From the NCBI RefSeq assembly GCF_001724715.1, contig NZ_MEFG01000014.1, positions 125,076-189,075 on the forward strand: a stretch of 64,000 bases of DNA, given 5' to 3'. The DNA is from Sphingomonas sp. SCN 67-18 (GTDB lineage Bacteria; Pseudomonadota; Alphaproteobacteria; Sphingomonadales; Sphingomonadaceae). A program made the translations under genes and the position numbers. Below are positions 55,248 through 64,000 of the stretch, piece after piece. The notes beneath the pieces were generated by a model, which saw only the letters and a list, made by a program, of their open reading frames with translations, made no database searches and was not told the origin of the DNA. Position 1 is the stretch's first letter, and each line of letters starts with the position of its first letter.

Positions 55248-56441
55248 ATGCCCGCCATGCAGATTCCCGGACCCCTCGATTCCGTGCCCGTGCCGCGCGT
55301 CAGCACCCCGCGCGCCGACGGCCGCATCGACCTGATCGGCCTGTCGAGGGACCAGATTCGCGAGGCGCTGGCCGAATCCCAGCTCGATCCGCGCCAGGCC
55401 AAGCTGCGCGCCAAGCAGCTGTGGCACTGGATCTACAATCGCGGCGCCACCGATTTCCATGTCATGACGGATATCGCCAAGGACATGCGCGGCTGGCTGG
55501 AACAGCGCTTCGTCGTCGGCCGCCCGCAGGTGGTGGAGGCGCAGGTCTCGTCCGACGGCACGCGCAAATGGCTGCTCCGCTCCGACGACGGGCAGGATTA
55601 TGAAATGGTCTTCATCCCGGATGCGGACCGGGGCACGCTGTGCGTTTCCAGCCAGGTGGGCTGCACGCTCAACTGCCGCTTCTGCTACACCGGCACCATG
55701 CGGCTGGTGCGCAACCTCACCCCCGGCGAAGTCGTCGGCCAGGTGATGCTGGCGCGCGACAGCCTGGGCGAATGGCCGTCCCAGCCGGACGGGCGGATGC
55801 TCACCAACATCGTGATGATGGGCATGGGCGAGCCGCTCTATAATTTCGACAGTGTCCGCGATGCGTTGAAGATCGTCATGGACGGCGACGGCATAGCCCT
55901 CTCCCGCCGCCGGATCACGCTCAGCACCTCCGGCGTGGTGCCGATGATGGCGCGCGCCGGGGCGGAGATCGGCGTCAACCTGGCGGTGTCGCTGCACGCG
56001 GTGACCAAGGAAATCCGGGACGAGATCGTCCCGCTCAACCGCAAATACGGGCTCGAGCAGCTGCTCCAGGCCTGCGCCGATTATCCCGGCGTCAACAACG
56101 CCCGGCGGATCACCTTCGAATATGTCATGCTGAAGGACAAGAACGACAGCGACGAGGATGCGCGCGAACTGGTCCGCCTCATCCGCAAATATCGCCTGCC
56201 GGCCAAGGTGAACCTGATCCCGTTCAATCCATGGCCGGGGTCGCCCTATGAATGTTCGGACCCGGAGAGGATCCGGCGCTTCTCCAGCCTGATCTTCGAA
56301 GCCGGCATCTCCGCCCCGGTGCGCACCCCGCGCGGCCGCGACATCATGGCCGCCTGCGGCCAGCTGAAATCGTCGAGCGAGAAGAAAAGCCGGGCCGAGC
56401 TTGACCGGCTGGCCGAGGAAAAGCAGCTGGCGCTGGGCTGA
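55248..56441 (+). CDS. rlmN: 23S rRNA/tRNA adenine-C2 methyltransferase RlmN
   Basis: 397-residue radical-SAM methyltransferase of A2503 in 23S rRNA and A37 in tRNAs. The cluster motif is [11 protein letters not shown] (CxxxCxxC), followed by [28 protein letters not shown] is the SAM-binding GEP motif. The C-terminal Cys in IMAACGQL is the methylatable residue. The start is 55248 or 55257. Confidence 0.97.
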   Translation: MPAMQIPGPLDSVPVPRVSTPRADGRIDLIGLSRDQIREALAESQLDPRQAKLRAKQLWHWIYNRGATDFHVMTDIAKDMRGWLEQRFVVGRPQVVEAQVSSDGTRKWLLRSDDGQDYEMVFIPDADRGTLCVSSQVGCTLNCRFCYTGTMRLVRNLTPGEVVGQVMLARDSLGEWPSQPDGRMLTNIVMMGMGEPLYNFDSVRDALKIVMDGDGIALSRRRITLSTSGVVPMMARAGAEIGVNLAVSLHAVTKEIRDEIVPLNRKYGLEQLLQACADYPGVNNARRITFEYVMLKDKNDSDEDARELVRLIRKYRLPAKVNLIPFNPWPGSPYECSDPERIRRFSSLIFEAGISAPVRTPRGRDIMAACGQLKSSSEKKSRAELDRLAEEKQLALG

Positions 56442-56568
56442 CCCCGCGCGCCGCGATATGATCTTTCCTTGCGCGGCCAGTTCCGGCAGCATCCCGCCCG
56501 GCCGGGCCGGCGTCGCGCAGCGATCGCCCCGAAAAGCCCGCATATGAGGCACGAAACTGGGATGGATC

Positions 56569-57807
56569 ATGTGGTGGTTGCTTGACAGGTTCCTGAAACA
56601 ATCGGTCCGGCGCGGCGCCTTGACCGCGATAGAATCCAACGGGCGGACCCATCATTACGGCACGCCCGATCCGGCGATCCGGCCGGTGACGATCCGCTTC
56701 ACGGATGCCGGCGCGCCCGGCTTCATCGCCCGCAACCCCCGGCTGGGCGCGGGCGAGGCCTATATGAACGGCCGCATGGTGGTGGACGAAGGCGACGTGC
56801 TGGATCTTGTCCGCCTGATCCGCGCCAACGCCGCGTGGGACGAAGGCGGCAGCATCGAGAAACGCGGCACCTTCACCGCCGCGGCCAGGCGGCTGTTCCG
56901 CCATATCGGCCGGATGAACTGGGAACGGCAGTCGAAACGCAACGTCGCCCATCATTACGACCTGTCGGACCGGCTCTATGATTTGTTCCTGGACGCGGAC
57001 CGCCAATATAGCTGCGCCTATTTCACCGATCCGGCGAACAGCCTGGAACAGGCGCAGCTGGACAAGAAGGCGCATATCGCCGCCAAGCTGCATCTGAAGC
57101 CCGGCCAGCGCGTGCTGGACATAGGCTGCGGCTGGGGCGGCATGGCGCTCTATCTGAACCGCGTCGCCGATGTCGACGTGCTGGGCGTCACCCTGTCCGA
57201 AGAGCAGCTGAAGGTCGCCCGCCGCCGCGCGGAGGAAGCCGGGGTGGCGGACCGGGTGAAGTTCGAGCTGATCGACTACCGCCGGGTCACCGGCCGGTTC
57301 GACCGGATCGTCTCGGTCGGCATGTTCGAACATGTCGGCCCGCCGCATTACCGCACCTTCTTCCAGAAATGCCGCGCGCTGCTGGCGGACGACGGGGTGA
57401 TGCTGCTCCATTCGATCGGCCGGCTGGGCGGGCCGGGCAGCACGGACGCCTGGACGCGCAAATATATCTTCCCCGGCGGCTACAACCCGGCGCTGAGCGA
57501 GATCGTCGCCGCCAGCGAGAGTTGCCGGATGGTGGTGGCGGACGTGGAGACGCTGCGCCTGCATTACGGGCTGACCATCCAGCACTGGTATGATCGCTGC
57601 GTGGCCGAACGGGCGGCGATAGAGGCGCTGTACGACGCGCGCTTCTACCGCATGTGGCAATTCTACCTGGCCGGCGCGCTGACCGTGTTCGAAACCGGCG
57701 GCATGTGCAATTACCAGATCCAATATGTCCGCCGGCGCCACGCGCTGCCCATCACCCGCGACTATATGGCGGAGGCGGAAAAGGGGTATCGCGAGCGGTT
57801 GTCGTAG
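56569..57807 (+). CDS. Cyclopropane-fatty-acyl-phospholipid synthase family methyltransferase
   Basis: 412-residue SAM-dependent enzyme that would methylenate unsaturated acyl chains of membrane phospholipids. The N-terminal lipid-binding part has GEAYMNGRMVVDEGDVLDLV; NVAHHYDLSDRLYDLFLD starts the catalytic domain; motif I is VLDIGCGWGGMALYL; VSVGMFEHVG and GGMCNYQIQYVRRRHALP (bicarbonate-site region) follow. A related fatty-acid methyltransferase activity is possible. Confidence 0.92.
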   Translation: MWWLLDRFLKQSVRRGALTAIESNGRTHHYGTPDPAIRPVTIRFTDAGAPGFIARNPRLGAGEAYMNGRMVVDEGDVLDLVRLIRANAAWDEGGSIEKRGTFTAAARRLFRHIGRMNWERQSKRNVAHHYDLSDRLYDLFLDADRQYSCAYFTDPANSLEQAQLDKKAHIAAKLHLKPGQRVLDIGCGWGGMALYLNRVADVDVLGVTLSEEQLKVARRRAEEAGVADRVKFELIDYRRVTGRFDRIVSVGMFEHVGPPHYRTFFQKCRALLADDGVMLLHSIGRLGGPGSTDAWTRKYIFPGGYNPALSEIVAASESCRMVVADVETLRLHYGLTIQHWYDRCVAERAAIEALYDARFYRMWQFYLAGALTVFETGGMCNYQIQYVRRRHALPITRDYMAEAEKGYRERLS

Positions 57808-57860
57808 CGGCCGGCGCGCCCTAATAGGGCGGCGATTCTCCCATCCGCGAAGGACCGACG

Positions 57861-59078
<1,218 letters not shown>

Positions 59079-59085
59079 GGTCGCG

Positions 59086-59487
59086 CTACTTCGAGAAGGT
59101 CCAGTAGCGGTTGAGGACAAAGCCGAGCCACGGCGTCACCAACACCATCGGCACAATGGAACGGGCGACGGACTGGCCCAGCCAGTCGACGACCAGCCAC
59201 ACCCAGACACTGTTCAGAACATAGCAGAGCAGAGACACGGCGATGTAGCGCAACGTCGCCTGCGCACCGCCGCCGCTGTTGTTGGTGTGTCCGAACGTCC
59301 ATCGGCTGTGCAGCACATAGCCGGCCACACCCGCGATGATCGCCGCCAGCGTGTTGGCGATATAGGGATCGACACCCCCCGGTTCAGCCATCACCCAATA
59401 ACTAAGCGAATGCAGCAGGGTCATCGCACCGCCGCCGACCGCATAGGCCAGTATCTGCCCGATCAGGCTCTTGGGCACGGGAATCAC
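59086..59487 (-). CDS. GtrA family membrane protein
   Basis: 133-residue protein with four membrane segments, of the GtrA family thought to flip or bind polyprenyl-phosphate sugars. Typical motifs are AYAVGGGAMTLLHSL, YVLHSRWTFGH and GFVLNRYWTFSK. It is the last of three coupled genes (methyltransferase, GT87, GtrA), each overlapping the next by 4 bp. Confidence 0.9.
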   Translation of the reverse strand: MIPVPKSLIGQILAYAVGGGAMTLLHSLSYWVMAEPGGVDPYIANTLAAIIAGVAGYVLHSRWTFGHTNNSGGGAQATLRYIAVSLLCYVLNSVWVWLVVDWLGQSVARSIVPMVLVTPWLGFVLNRYWTFSK

Positions 59488-60662
59488 GCCCTATCTCCCT
59501 GTTCCAGCGCAACGCGCGATTCCACATACAGGGCGAGCAGAAGGATGAGGGGCGCGAACGGCAAATGCATCGCCGCAAGCGTCATCTGGACAAGCGGCAG
59601 GATGAAGGCGAGGCCAAGGACGATGCGCCGCAGCGCGGCATGCACGCCTCGCGCACGCGCCGCGAAAACCAGCGCGGCAAGGCAGTGTACGGTCATGTCG
59701 TAAATGAAGGCATAGGGCAGGATGAGGAAAATCGCCGTCCCCGCCATCAGCCCCAGATCCACCGTCGAAATCCGCGCAAGGGCGCTGCGCACGATCACGA
59801 ACAACGCATAGGCCGCCGTCGCCAGCTGCGTCCCATTGGCCCAGATTTCGGGCGCGCCCAGCCGCAGCATGGCAACCGCCGTGGTGGGCATCATGGTATG
59901 AAACGCCATTTCCGGAGCATCGATCAACCCAGCGTGAAACGCGAGCGTGTGGAACAGATAAGTGGGCCACATCTGCCAACCGAACAGCGCCGCCGAGACT
60001 GCAATCAGCGCCAGCGTCACTCCACCGGCCACCGTCATCGCCAACCAGCCACGGCGCAGCAGCATGATCGGCAGCACAAGCAGGCCGAGATGCGGCTTGA
60101 TCGTCATCATCGCGAAGGCGAGGCCCGATTTCCCCGGCGCGCGGTCAAACCAGCGCCAGCCGTGCAGCGCCAGCGCGCCGATGAAGAAGCCATAATGGCC
60201 CGCCCAGACGGTGACGAATCCGGCAGGCAGCGCCGCGCCGAGCCACCATGGCAGGCCCACGTCACGCAGATAGGGCGCGGCGGCATGGACGAACAACGCC
60301 AGGCCGATCAACGTCCAGGCCAGCAGAGCCATCGGGTAGGGGATCAGGGAAAAGGGGATGGCAAGGAACAGACTGTGCGGCGGATAGGAATAGGCATAGA
60401 TGCCCTTCACATGCAGCGCCGCCCACAGGCTCTGCCGATATGCCTCAATATCATAGAGAATCGCGGTCCGCCCCGTCGCGCCCAGCGTTCCACCCTGCCA
60501 GACATTGACGAAATCCCGGCCCAGCCGGACATAATCGTCGATCGCTTCCCCGCCGCGCAGGGCGATCAGGTCACGCAGCAGGAACTGCAGACCGAAAATC
60601 GCGGTCACTGCCGCGATGGCCAAGCTTATCCGGCCGAAGGGCGCTATGCGACCGCCCGTCAC
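59484..60662 (-). CDS. DUF2029/GT87 family membrane glycosyltransferase
   Basis: 392-residue polytopic protein of about ten membrane segments, matching the GT-C fold GT87 family that uses polyprenyl-phosphate sugars. The first loop carries GGEAIDDYVRLGRDFVNVWQ with the acidic residues expected near the active site; YAYSYPPHSLFLAIPFSLIPY and MTIKPHLGLLVLPIML are family-like. It overlaps both neighbours by 4 bp. Confidence 0.85.
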   Translation of the reverse strand: MTGGRIAPFGRISLAIAAVTAIFGLQFLLRDLIALRGGEAIDDYVRLGRDFVNVWQGGTLGATGRTAILYDIEAYRQSLWAALHVKGIYAYSYPPHSLFLAIPFSLIPYPMALLAWTLIGLALFVHAAAPYLRDVGLPWWLGAALPAGFVTVWAGHYGFFIGALALHGWRWFDRAPGKSGLAFAMMTIKPHLGLLVLPIMLLRRGWLAMTVAGGVTLALIAVSAALFGWQMWPTYLFHTLAFHAGLIDAPEMAFHTMMPTTAVAMLRLGAPEIWANGTQLATAAYALFVIVRSALARISTVDLGLMAGTAIFLILPYAFIYDMTVHCLAALVFAARARGVHAALRRIVLGLAFILPLVQMTLAAMHLPFAPLILLLALYVESRVALEQGDRA

Positions 60663-61366
60663 CGCGCCGGGCCGACCTTCTCGCTATAGAAGATGTCCCG
60701 CCCCACGCCTTCAATGACATGCTCGGCCGGAATCGGCGGCAGATAGCGCAGGAAACTGTGCGGATAGGGGAAGAAGTGCAGGTGCGGGTTGAAGGTGAAG
60801 CGATATTCCCGCTCGCGCGGCACCACCAGGATCAGCCGCTTGCCCGCCACCCGCCGCAACTCGGCCAGCGCGCCCCGGAAATCGAGGATATGCTCAAGCA
60901 CATGGGTGCAGATCACGGTGTCGAAACTGCCGTCCTCGAACGGCAGCCGCTCGACATGGCCTTCGACGAAACGGATGTCGGCATGGCGGGTCCGCGTGCC
61001 CGGCTCGATGATGAAATCGGTGCCGGTCAGGGTCAGGTCGCCGCGGCGCTGCTTCAGCCAGTCGAGCAGATAGCCGGTGCCGCAGCCGACATCGAGCACG
61101 GTCTGCCCCTCCACCGCCGCCGCGATCCGCTTCAGGCAGGCCTCGGAATTGTCGGTGTCGTCCTGCACGCGCGGCATGCGTTCATAGACCGCGCGATATT
61201 CGTCGGCGGTAACGAAGGGAATCCGCTCGCGGAACCGCTCGATATCGTCGATCAGCGGCCCCCAATGCCGCCGGAAAAGCCAGCGCATCGGCCCGGAATC
61301 GCGGATGAACGGCGGGATCGCCTCCTCCAGGACGGTGCGGATGGCATTGACGGTTTCGCGTTTCAT
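60659..61366 (-). CDS. Class I SAM-dependent methyltransferase
   Basis: 235-residue methyltransferase with motif I VLDVGCGTGYLLDWL, the acidic ribose-binding strand LTGTDFI, and DTVICTHVLEHILDF. An N-terminal helical stretch of about 90 residues precedes the fold. Its place at the head of a GT87-GtrA operon suggests a role in a surface glycan or lipid-linked sugar, which is inference. Confidence 0.9.
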   Translation of the reverse strand: MKRETVNAIRTVLEEAIPPFIRDSGPMRWLFRRHWGPLIDDIERFRERIPFVTADEYRAVYERMPRVQDDTDNSEACLKRIAAAVEGQTVLDVGCGTGYLLDWLKQRRGDLTLTGTDFIIEPGTRTRHADIRFVEGHVERLPFEDGSFDTVICTHVLEHILDFRGALAELRRVAGKRLILVVPREREYRFTFNPHLHFFPYPHSFLRYLPPIPAEHVIEGVGRDIFYSEKVGPAR

Positions 61367-61492
61367 CTTGCGTCACGACTTTCCCGAAAGGCGCGGGCCG
61401 CCGCCGGCCCTTGTCCTTTCGATCCGCCGCCTTAAAGCATTCGTCCGGCCATTCAAGCGACGAGCATCTATGACGAATCCAGGGGGCGGGCG

Positions 61493-63274
61493 ATGATCGA
61501 CCGGGATGTGCGCAACATATTGTGGAAACGCTGGATGCTGCTCATCTGGCTGGCCGCCATGCTGTGGCTGGTCATCGTCCGCTGGGGCGCGATCCACTGG
61601 CTGGCGCTGAGCGACACCGACGACAATATGCGGCTTATGGAGGTCCGCGCCTGGCTGAACGGGCAGGGCTGGTTCGATCTGCGCCAATATCGGCTGAACC
61701 CGCCGGAAGGGTTCAACATCCACTGGTCGCGGCTGGTGGACCTGCCCATCGCCGGCATCATCGTCGCGGTGAAACCGCTGTTCGGCACGGCGGTCGCGGA
61801 ACGGGTTGCCGTGGCGCTGGCGCCGCTGCTGGCGCTCGGCGCGGCGCTGTTCGGCATGGCGCTCACTGCCCGCCGGCTGGTCGCACCGCTCGCCTATGCG
61901 CTGGCCGCGGCGATCCTGCTCACCGCGCAGTCGACCATGGGCATGTTCCAGCCGACCCGGATCGATCATCATGGCTGGCAGCTTGCCGCGCTGGCCTTCG
62001 TGCTGGCCGGGCTGGTCGATGCGGACAGGCGGCGCGGCGGCCTCACCGTCGGCCTCGCCAGCGCCCTGTCGCTGGTGATCGGCATAGAGATGTTTCCCTA
62101 TCTCGCGCTCGCCGGTGCGGCCGTCACCCTGCGCTGGGTGTGGACGCGCGACGAGGCGCAGCGCCTGCAATGCTATGGCATCGCGCTCGGCGGGGCCTGT
62201 GCGATCGGCTATGCGCTGTTCACCTCCAACGACAACCGGCAGGCCATGTGCGACGTGCTGTCGCCGGTCTGGCTGTCGGTGATGGTGCTGGGCGGCGCGC
62301 TGCTCGTCCTGCTCGCCCGCCTGCCGGCCGATCGCCGCATCGCCCGGATCGGCGCCGCCGCCGTCGCCGCCGCCCTACTCGCGGGCTTCTTCGTGCTGGC
62401 ATGGCCGCACTGCGTCGGCCGGCCGGAAAGCGTCTCGCCGGAATTGCAGCGCCTGTGGCTGGACCAGATCCGCGAGGCGCGGCCCATTTACCGGCAGGAA
62501 TGGAAACTGGTCGTCATCACGCTGACGGTGCCGCTGCTGGGGCTGATCGGGCTGGGCCTCGCGGCCTGGACCGGCCGGCGGGATCGCGAGCGGCTGATGG
62601 CATGGCTGTCCACCGGCGCGCTCGCGCTCTGCGGCTTCGCCCTGCTGTTCTTCCAGATGCGCGCCGCCGCCGCCGCGCAGCTGCTGGCGGTGCCCGGCTG
62701 CGTGGTGCTGATCTGGATCGCGCTGCCGCATGTGCGGGCGAGCGCAAATCTGCTGGTCCGCACCTTCGGCACGGTCGCGCTGTTCCTCGTCGGCTCCGGC
62801 CTGATCGTCCAGCTCGGCGTCAATGCCGTGCCGGAAAAAACCAAGCCGCCGCGCGTCGCCGCCATCACCAAGGCGGCGGACAAGGCGGGGGCATCGTGCA
62901 CCACCATCCCGTCCATGGCGCCGCTCGACCGGCTGCCGGCGACGACGATCATGACCATGGTCGATCTCGGCCCCCGGCTCATCACCCTCACCCATCACAG
63001 CGCCATCGCCGGGCCTTATCACCGCAACGGCGCGGCGATCCTGGACATGCACCACGCCTATGACGGCACGCCGGAAACCGCGCACGCCATGGCGCGCAAA
63101 CATGGCGCGACGCTGCTGCTGATCTGCCCCGGCTTCGCCGAATCCACCGTCTACAGGGCGCGCAGCCCCAAGGGCTTCTATGCGCAGCTGGAGGCGGGCA
63201 ATGTACCGGCCTGGCTCACCCCGGTGCCGCTGCCCAAACGGTCTCCCTTCCGCCTGTGGCGGATCGCGCCCTGA
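61493..63274 (+). CDS. GT-C-like polytopic membrane protein (oligosaccharyltransferase-like topology)
   Basis: 593-residue protein with about 12-13 membrane segments and a C-terminal soluble domain of about 160 residues. The first periplasmic loop has SDTDDNMRLMEVRAWLNGQG with acidic residues 41-44 and then FNIHWSRLVDLP; a second motif is PTRIDHHGWQ. This layout resembles GT-C transferases such as STT3/PglB and ArnT. Similar sphingomonad proteins are sometimes labelled AcrB-like, which the topology does not support. It is divergent from the glycan operon. Confidence 0.75.
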   Translation: MIDRDVRNILWKRWMLLIWLAAMLWLVIVRWGAIHWLALSDTDDNMRLMEVRAWLNGQGWFDLRQYRLNPPEGFNIHWSRLVDLPIAGIIVAVKPLFGTAVAERVAVALAPLLALGAALFGMALTARRLVAPLAYALAAAILLTAQSTMGMFQPTRIDHHGWQLAALAFVLAGLVDADRRRGGLTVGLASALSLVIGIEMFPYLALAGAAVTLRWVWTRDEAQRLQCYGIALGGACAIGYALFTSNDNRQAMCDVLSPVWLSVMVLGGALLVLLARLPADRRIARIGAAAVAAALLAGFFVLAWPHCVGRPESVSPELQRLWLDQIREARPIYRQEWKLVVITLTVPLLGLIGLGLAAWTGRRDRERLMAWLSTGALALCGFALLFFQMRAAAAAQLLAVPGCVVLIWIALPHVRASANLLVRTFGTVALFLVGSGLIVQLGVNAVPEKTKPPRVAAITKAADKAGASCTTIPSMAPLDRLPATTIMTMVDLGPRLITLTHHSAIAGPYHRNGAAILDMHHAYDGTPETAHAMARKHGATLLLICPGFAESTVYRARSPKGFYAQLEAGNVPAWLTPVPLPKRSPFRLWRIAP

Positions 63275-63898
63275 TCAGCCGGTAAAGCTGGCGCGCAGGC
63301 CGTCGATCACGAACTGCGCCGCCAGCGCCGCCAGCAGCACCCCCAGCAGGCGGGTGACCACCGCCTCGATGCGCTGGCCCAGCAGCCGCATCAGCGGCCC
63401 CGCGGTCAGCAGGCCCGCCAGCGTCAGGGCCAGGATCGCCACCATCGCGCCCAGCACGACCAGCGATTCCTGCAGCCCGTCGCTGCGCGACATCAGCAGC
63501 ATCACCGTGGCGATGGACCCCGGCCCGGCGATCATCGGCATCGCCATGGGGAAGATGGAGACATCCTCTATCTGAGGCGTGTCGATGATCTTCTGGGCAC
63601 GGTCCTCGCGCCGCTGGGTGCGCTTCTCGAACACCATCTCGAGCGCGATCAGGAACAGCATGATGCCGCCGGCGATGCGGAATGCGTCCAGGCTGATGCC
63701 CAGCGCCTTCAGCAACGGCTCGCCGAACAGCGCGAACACCATCAGGATCAGCGCCCCGACGATGACGGATCGCACCGCCATGGACCGCCGCTGCGCCGCC
63801 GACGCGCCCTTGGTCAGGCTGGCGAAGATCGGCGTGCAGCCCGGCGGGTCGATCACCACGAAGAAGGTGATGAAGGCGGACAGGAAAATCTCGATCAC
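63275..63898 (-). CDS. MarC family membrane protein
   Basis: 207-residue inner-membrane protein of six hydrophobic segments in the MarC (UPF0056) family, whose role is unknown; the old link to antibiotic resistance was not confirmed. Conserved parts are FVVIDPPGCTPIFASLTKG, GGIMLFLIALEMVF and FPMAMPMIAGPGSIATVM. It meets the GT-C gene convergently with no gap. Confidence 0.93.
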   Translation of the reverse strand: MIEIFLSAFITFFVVIDPPGCTPIFASLTKGASAAQRRSMAVRSVIVGALILMVFALFGEPLLKALGISLDAFRIAGGIMLFLIALEMVFEKRTQRREDRAQKIIDTPQIEDVSIFPMAMPMIAGPGSIATVMLLMSRSDGLQESLVVLGAMVAILALTLAGLLTAGPLMRLLGQRIEAVVTRLLGVLLAALAAQFVIDGLRASFTG

Positions 63899-64000
63899 CG
63901 GCGCCCCGCATTGTCATGGAATACAGGCATCCGCCCGCCCCCGCCCCGCCATTGCCGTGCCCGCAGGCGATGCGTACCCGGCCCGCCGCCGATCGCGCGG

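Overview
The window looks like a chromosome segment from a GC-rich alphaproteobacterium, most likely a sphingomonad (Sphingomonadales). Pointers are the very high GC, the compact head-to-tail genes with many 4-bp ATGA overlaps, a large Oar-like TonB receptor, an alphaproteobacterial-type SspB, DivK, a DUF3572 protein, an unlinked dnaN-recF-gyrB block without dnaA, and aromatic ring-cleavage genes. I see no tRNA, rRNA, CRISPR array, insertion sequence or prophage.

Layout. 1-4.7 kb: a catabolic block with the end of an HpaE-like aldehyde dehydrogenase, a divergent LigA/LigB-type extradiol dioxygenase pair, a DODA-type dioxygenase and a secreted copper amine oxidase; the same palindrome occurs at both promoter regions. 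4.7-9.3 kb: PiT phosphate transporter, DUF47 protein in one reading frame with a NUDIX domain, mobA, an OprB-like porin and a PaiB-like protein. 9.3-13.2 kb: a TetR-type operator-like palindrome, a DUF1428/VOC/SRPBCC operon, then sspB-fumC-small secreted protein. 13.3-16.7 kb: hisB-hisH-hisA-hisF-hisE-HIT. 16.8-24.2 kb: amino-acid permease, adenosine kinase, EI24 membrane protein with a lipoprotein, a NatAB-like ABC exporter and a CYP153-like P450. 24.2-30.6 kb: PEP-mutase-family enzyme, LytTR/LytS-type two-component pair and a divergent 1098-residue TonB receptor. 30.6-37.9 kb: small housekeeping genes (diiron HD protein, Sel1 protein, FemAB-like acyltransferase, GDPD, RidA, HAD, DUF3572, divK, rpmG, dps, DUF1328, metallophosphoesterase). 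37.9-45.7 kb: ATP-dependent DNA ligase, a two-domain cold-shock protein, TerC, RNase D and lptC-lptA-lptB-rpoN. 45.8-48.3 kb: a surface-lipoprotein/Slam-type pair. 48.3-53.2 kb: gyrB, recF, dnaN (transcribed dnaN to gyrB). 53.3-64 kb: outer-membrane barrel protein, histidine phosphatase, IalB-like protein, rlmN, cyclopropane synthase-like enzyme, argG, an envelope-glycan group (GtrA, GT87, methyltransferase, divergent GT-C protein) and MarC.

The most interesting items are the Slam-type outer-membrane translocon next to a TbpB-like lipoprotein on a Pro-Thr stalk, the catechol/amine catabolic block with a shared operator-like palindrome, a NUDIX domain with no stop before DUF47, and an HD protein with PhnZ/MIOX-like residue spacing. 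All functions are read from sequence motifs and recalled family features; no database search was run.
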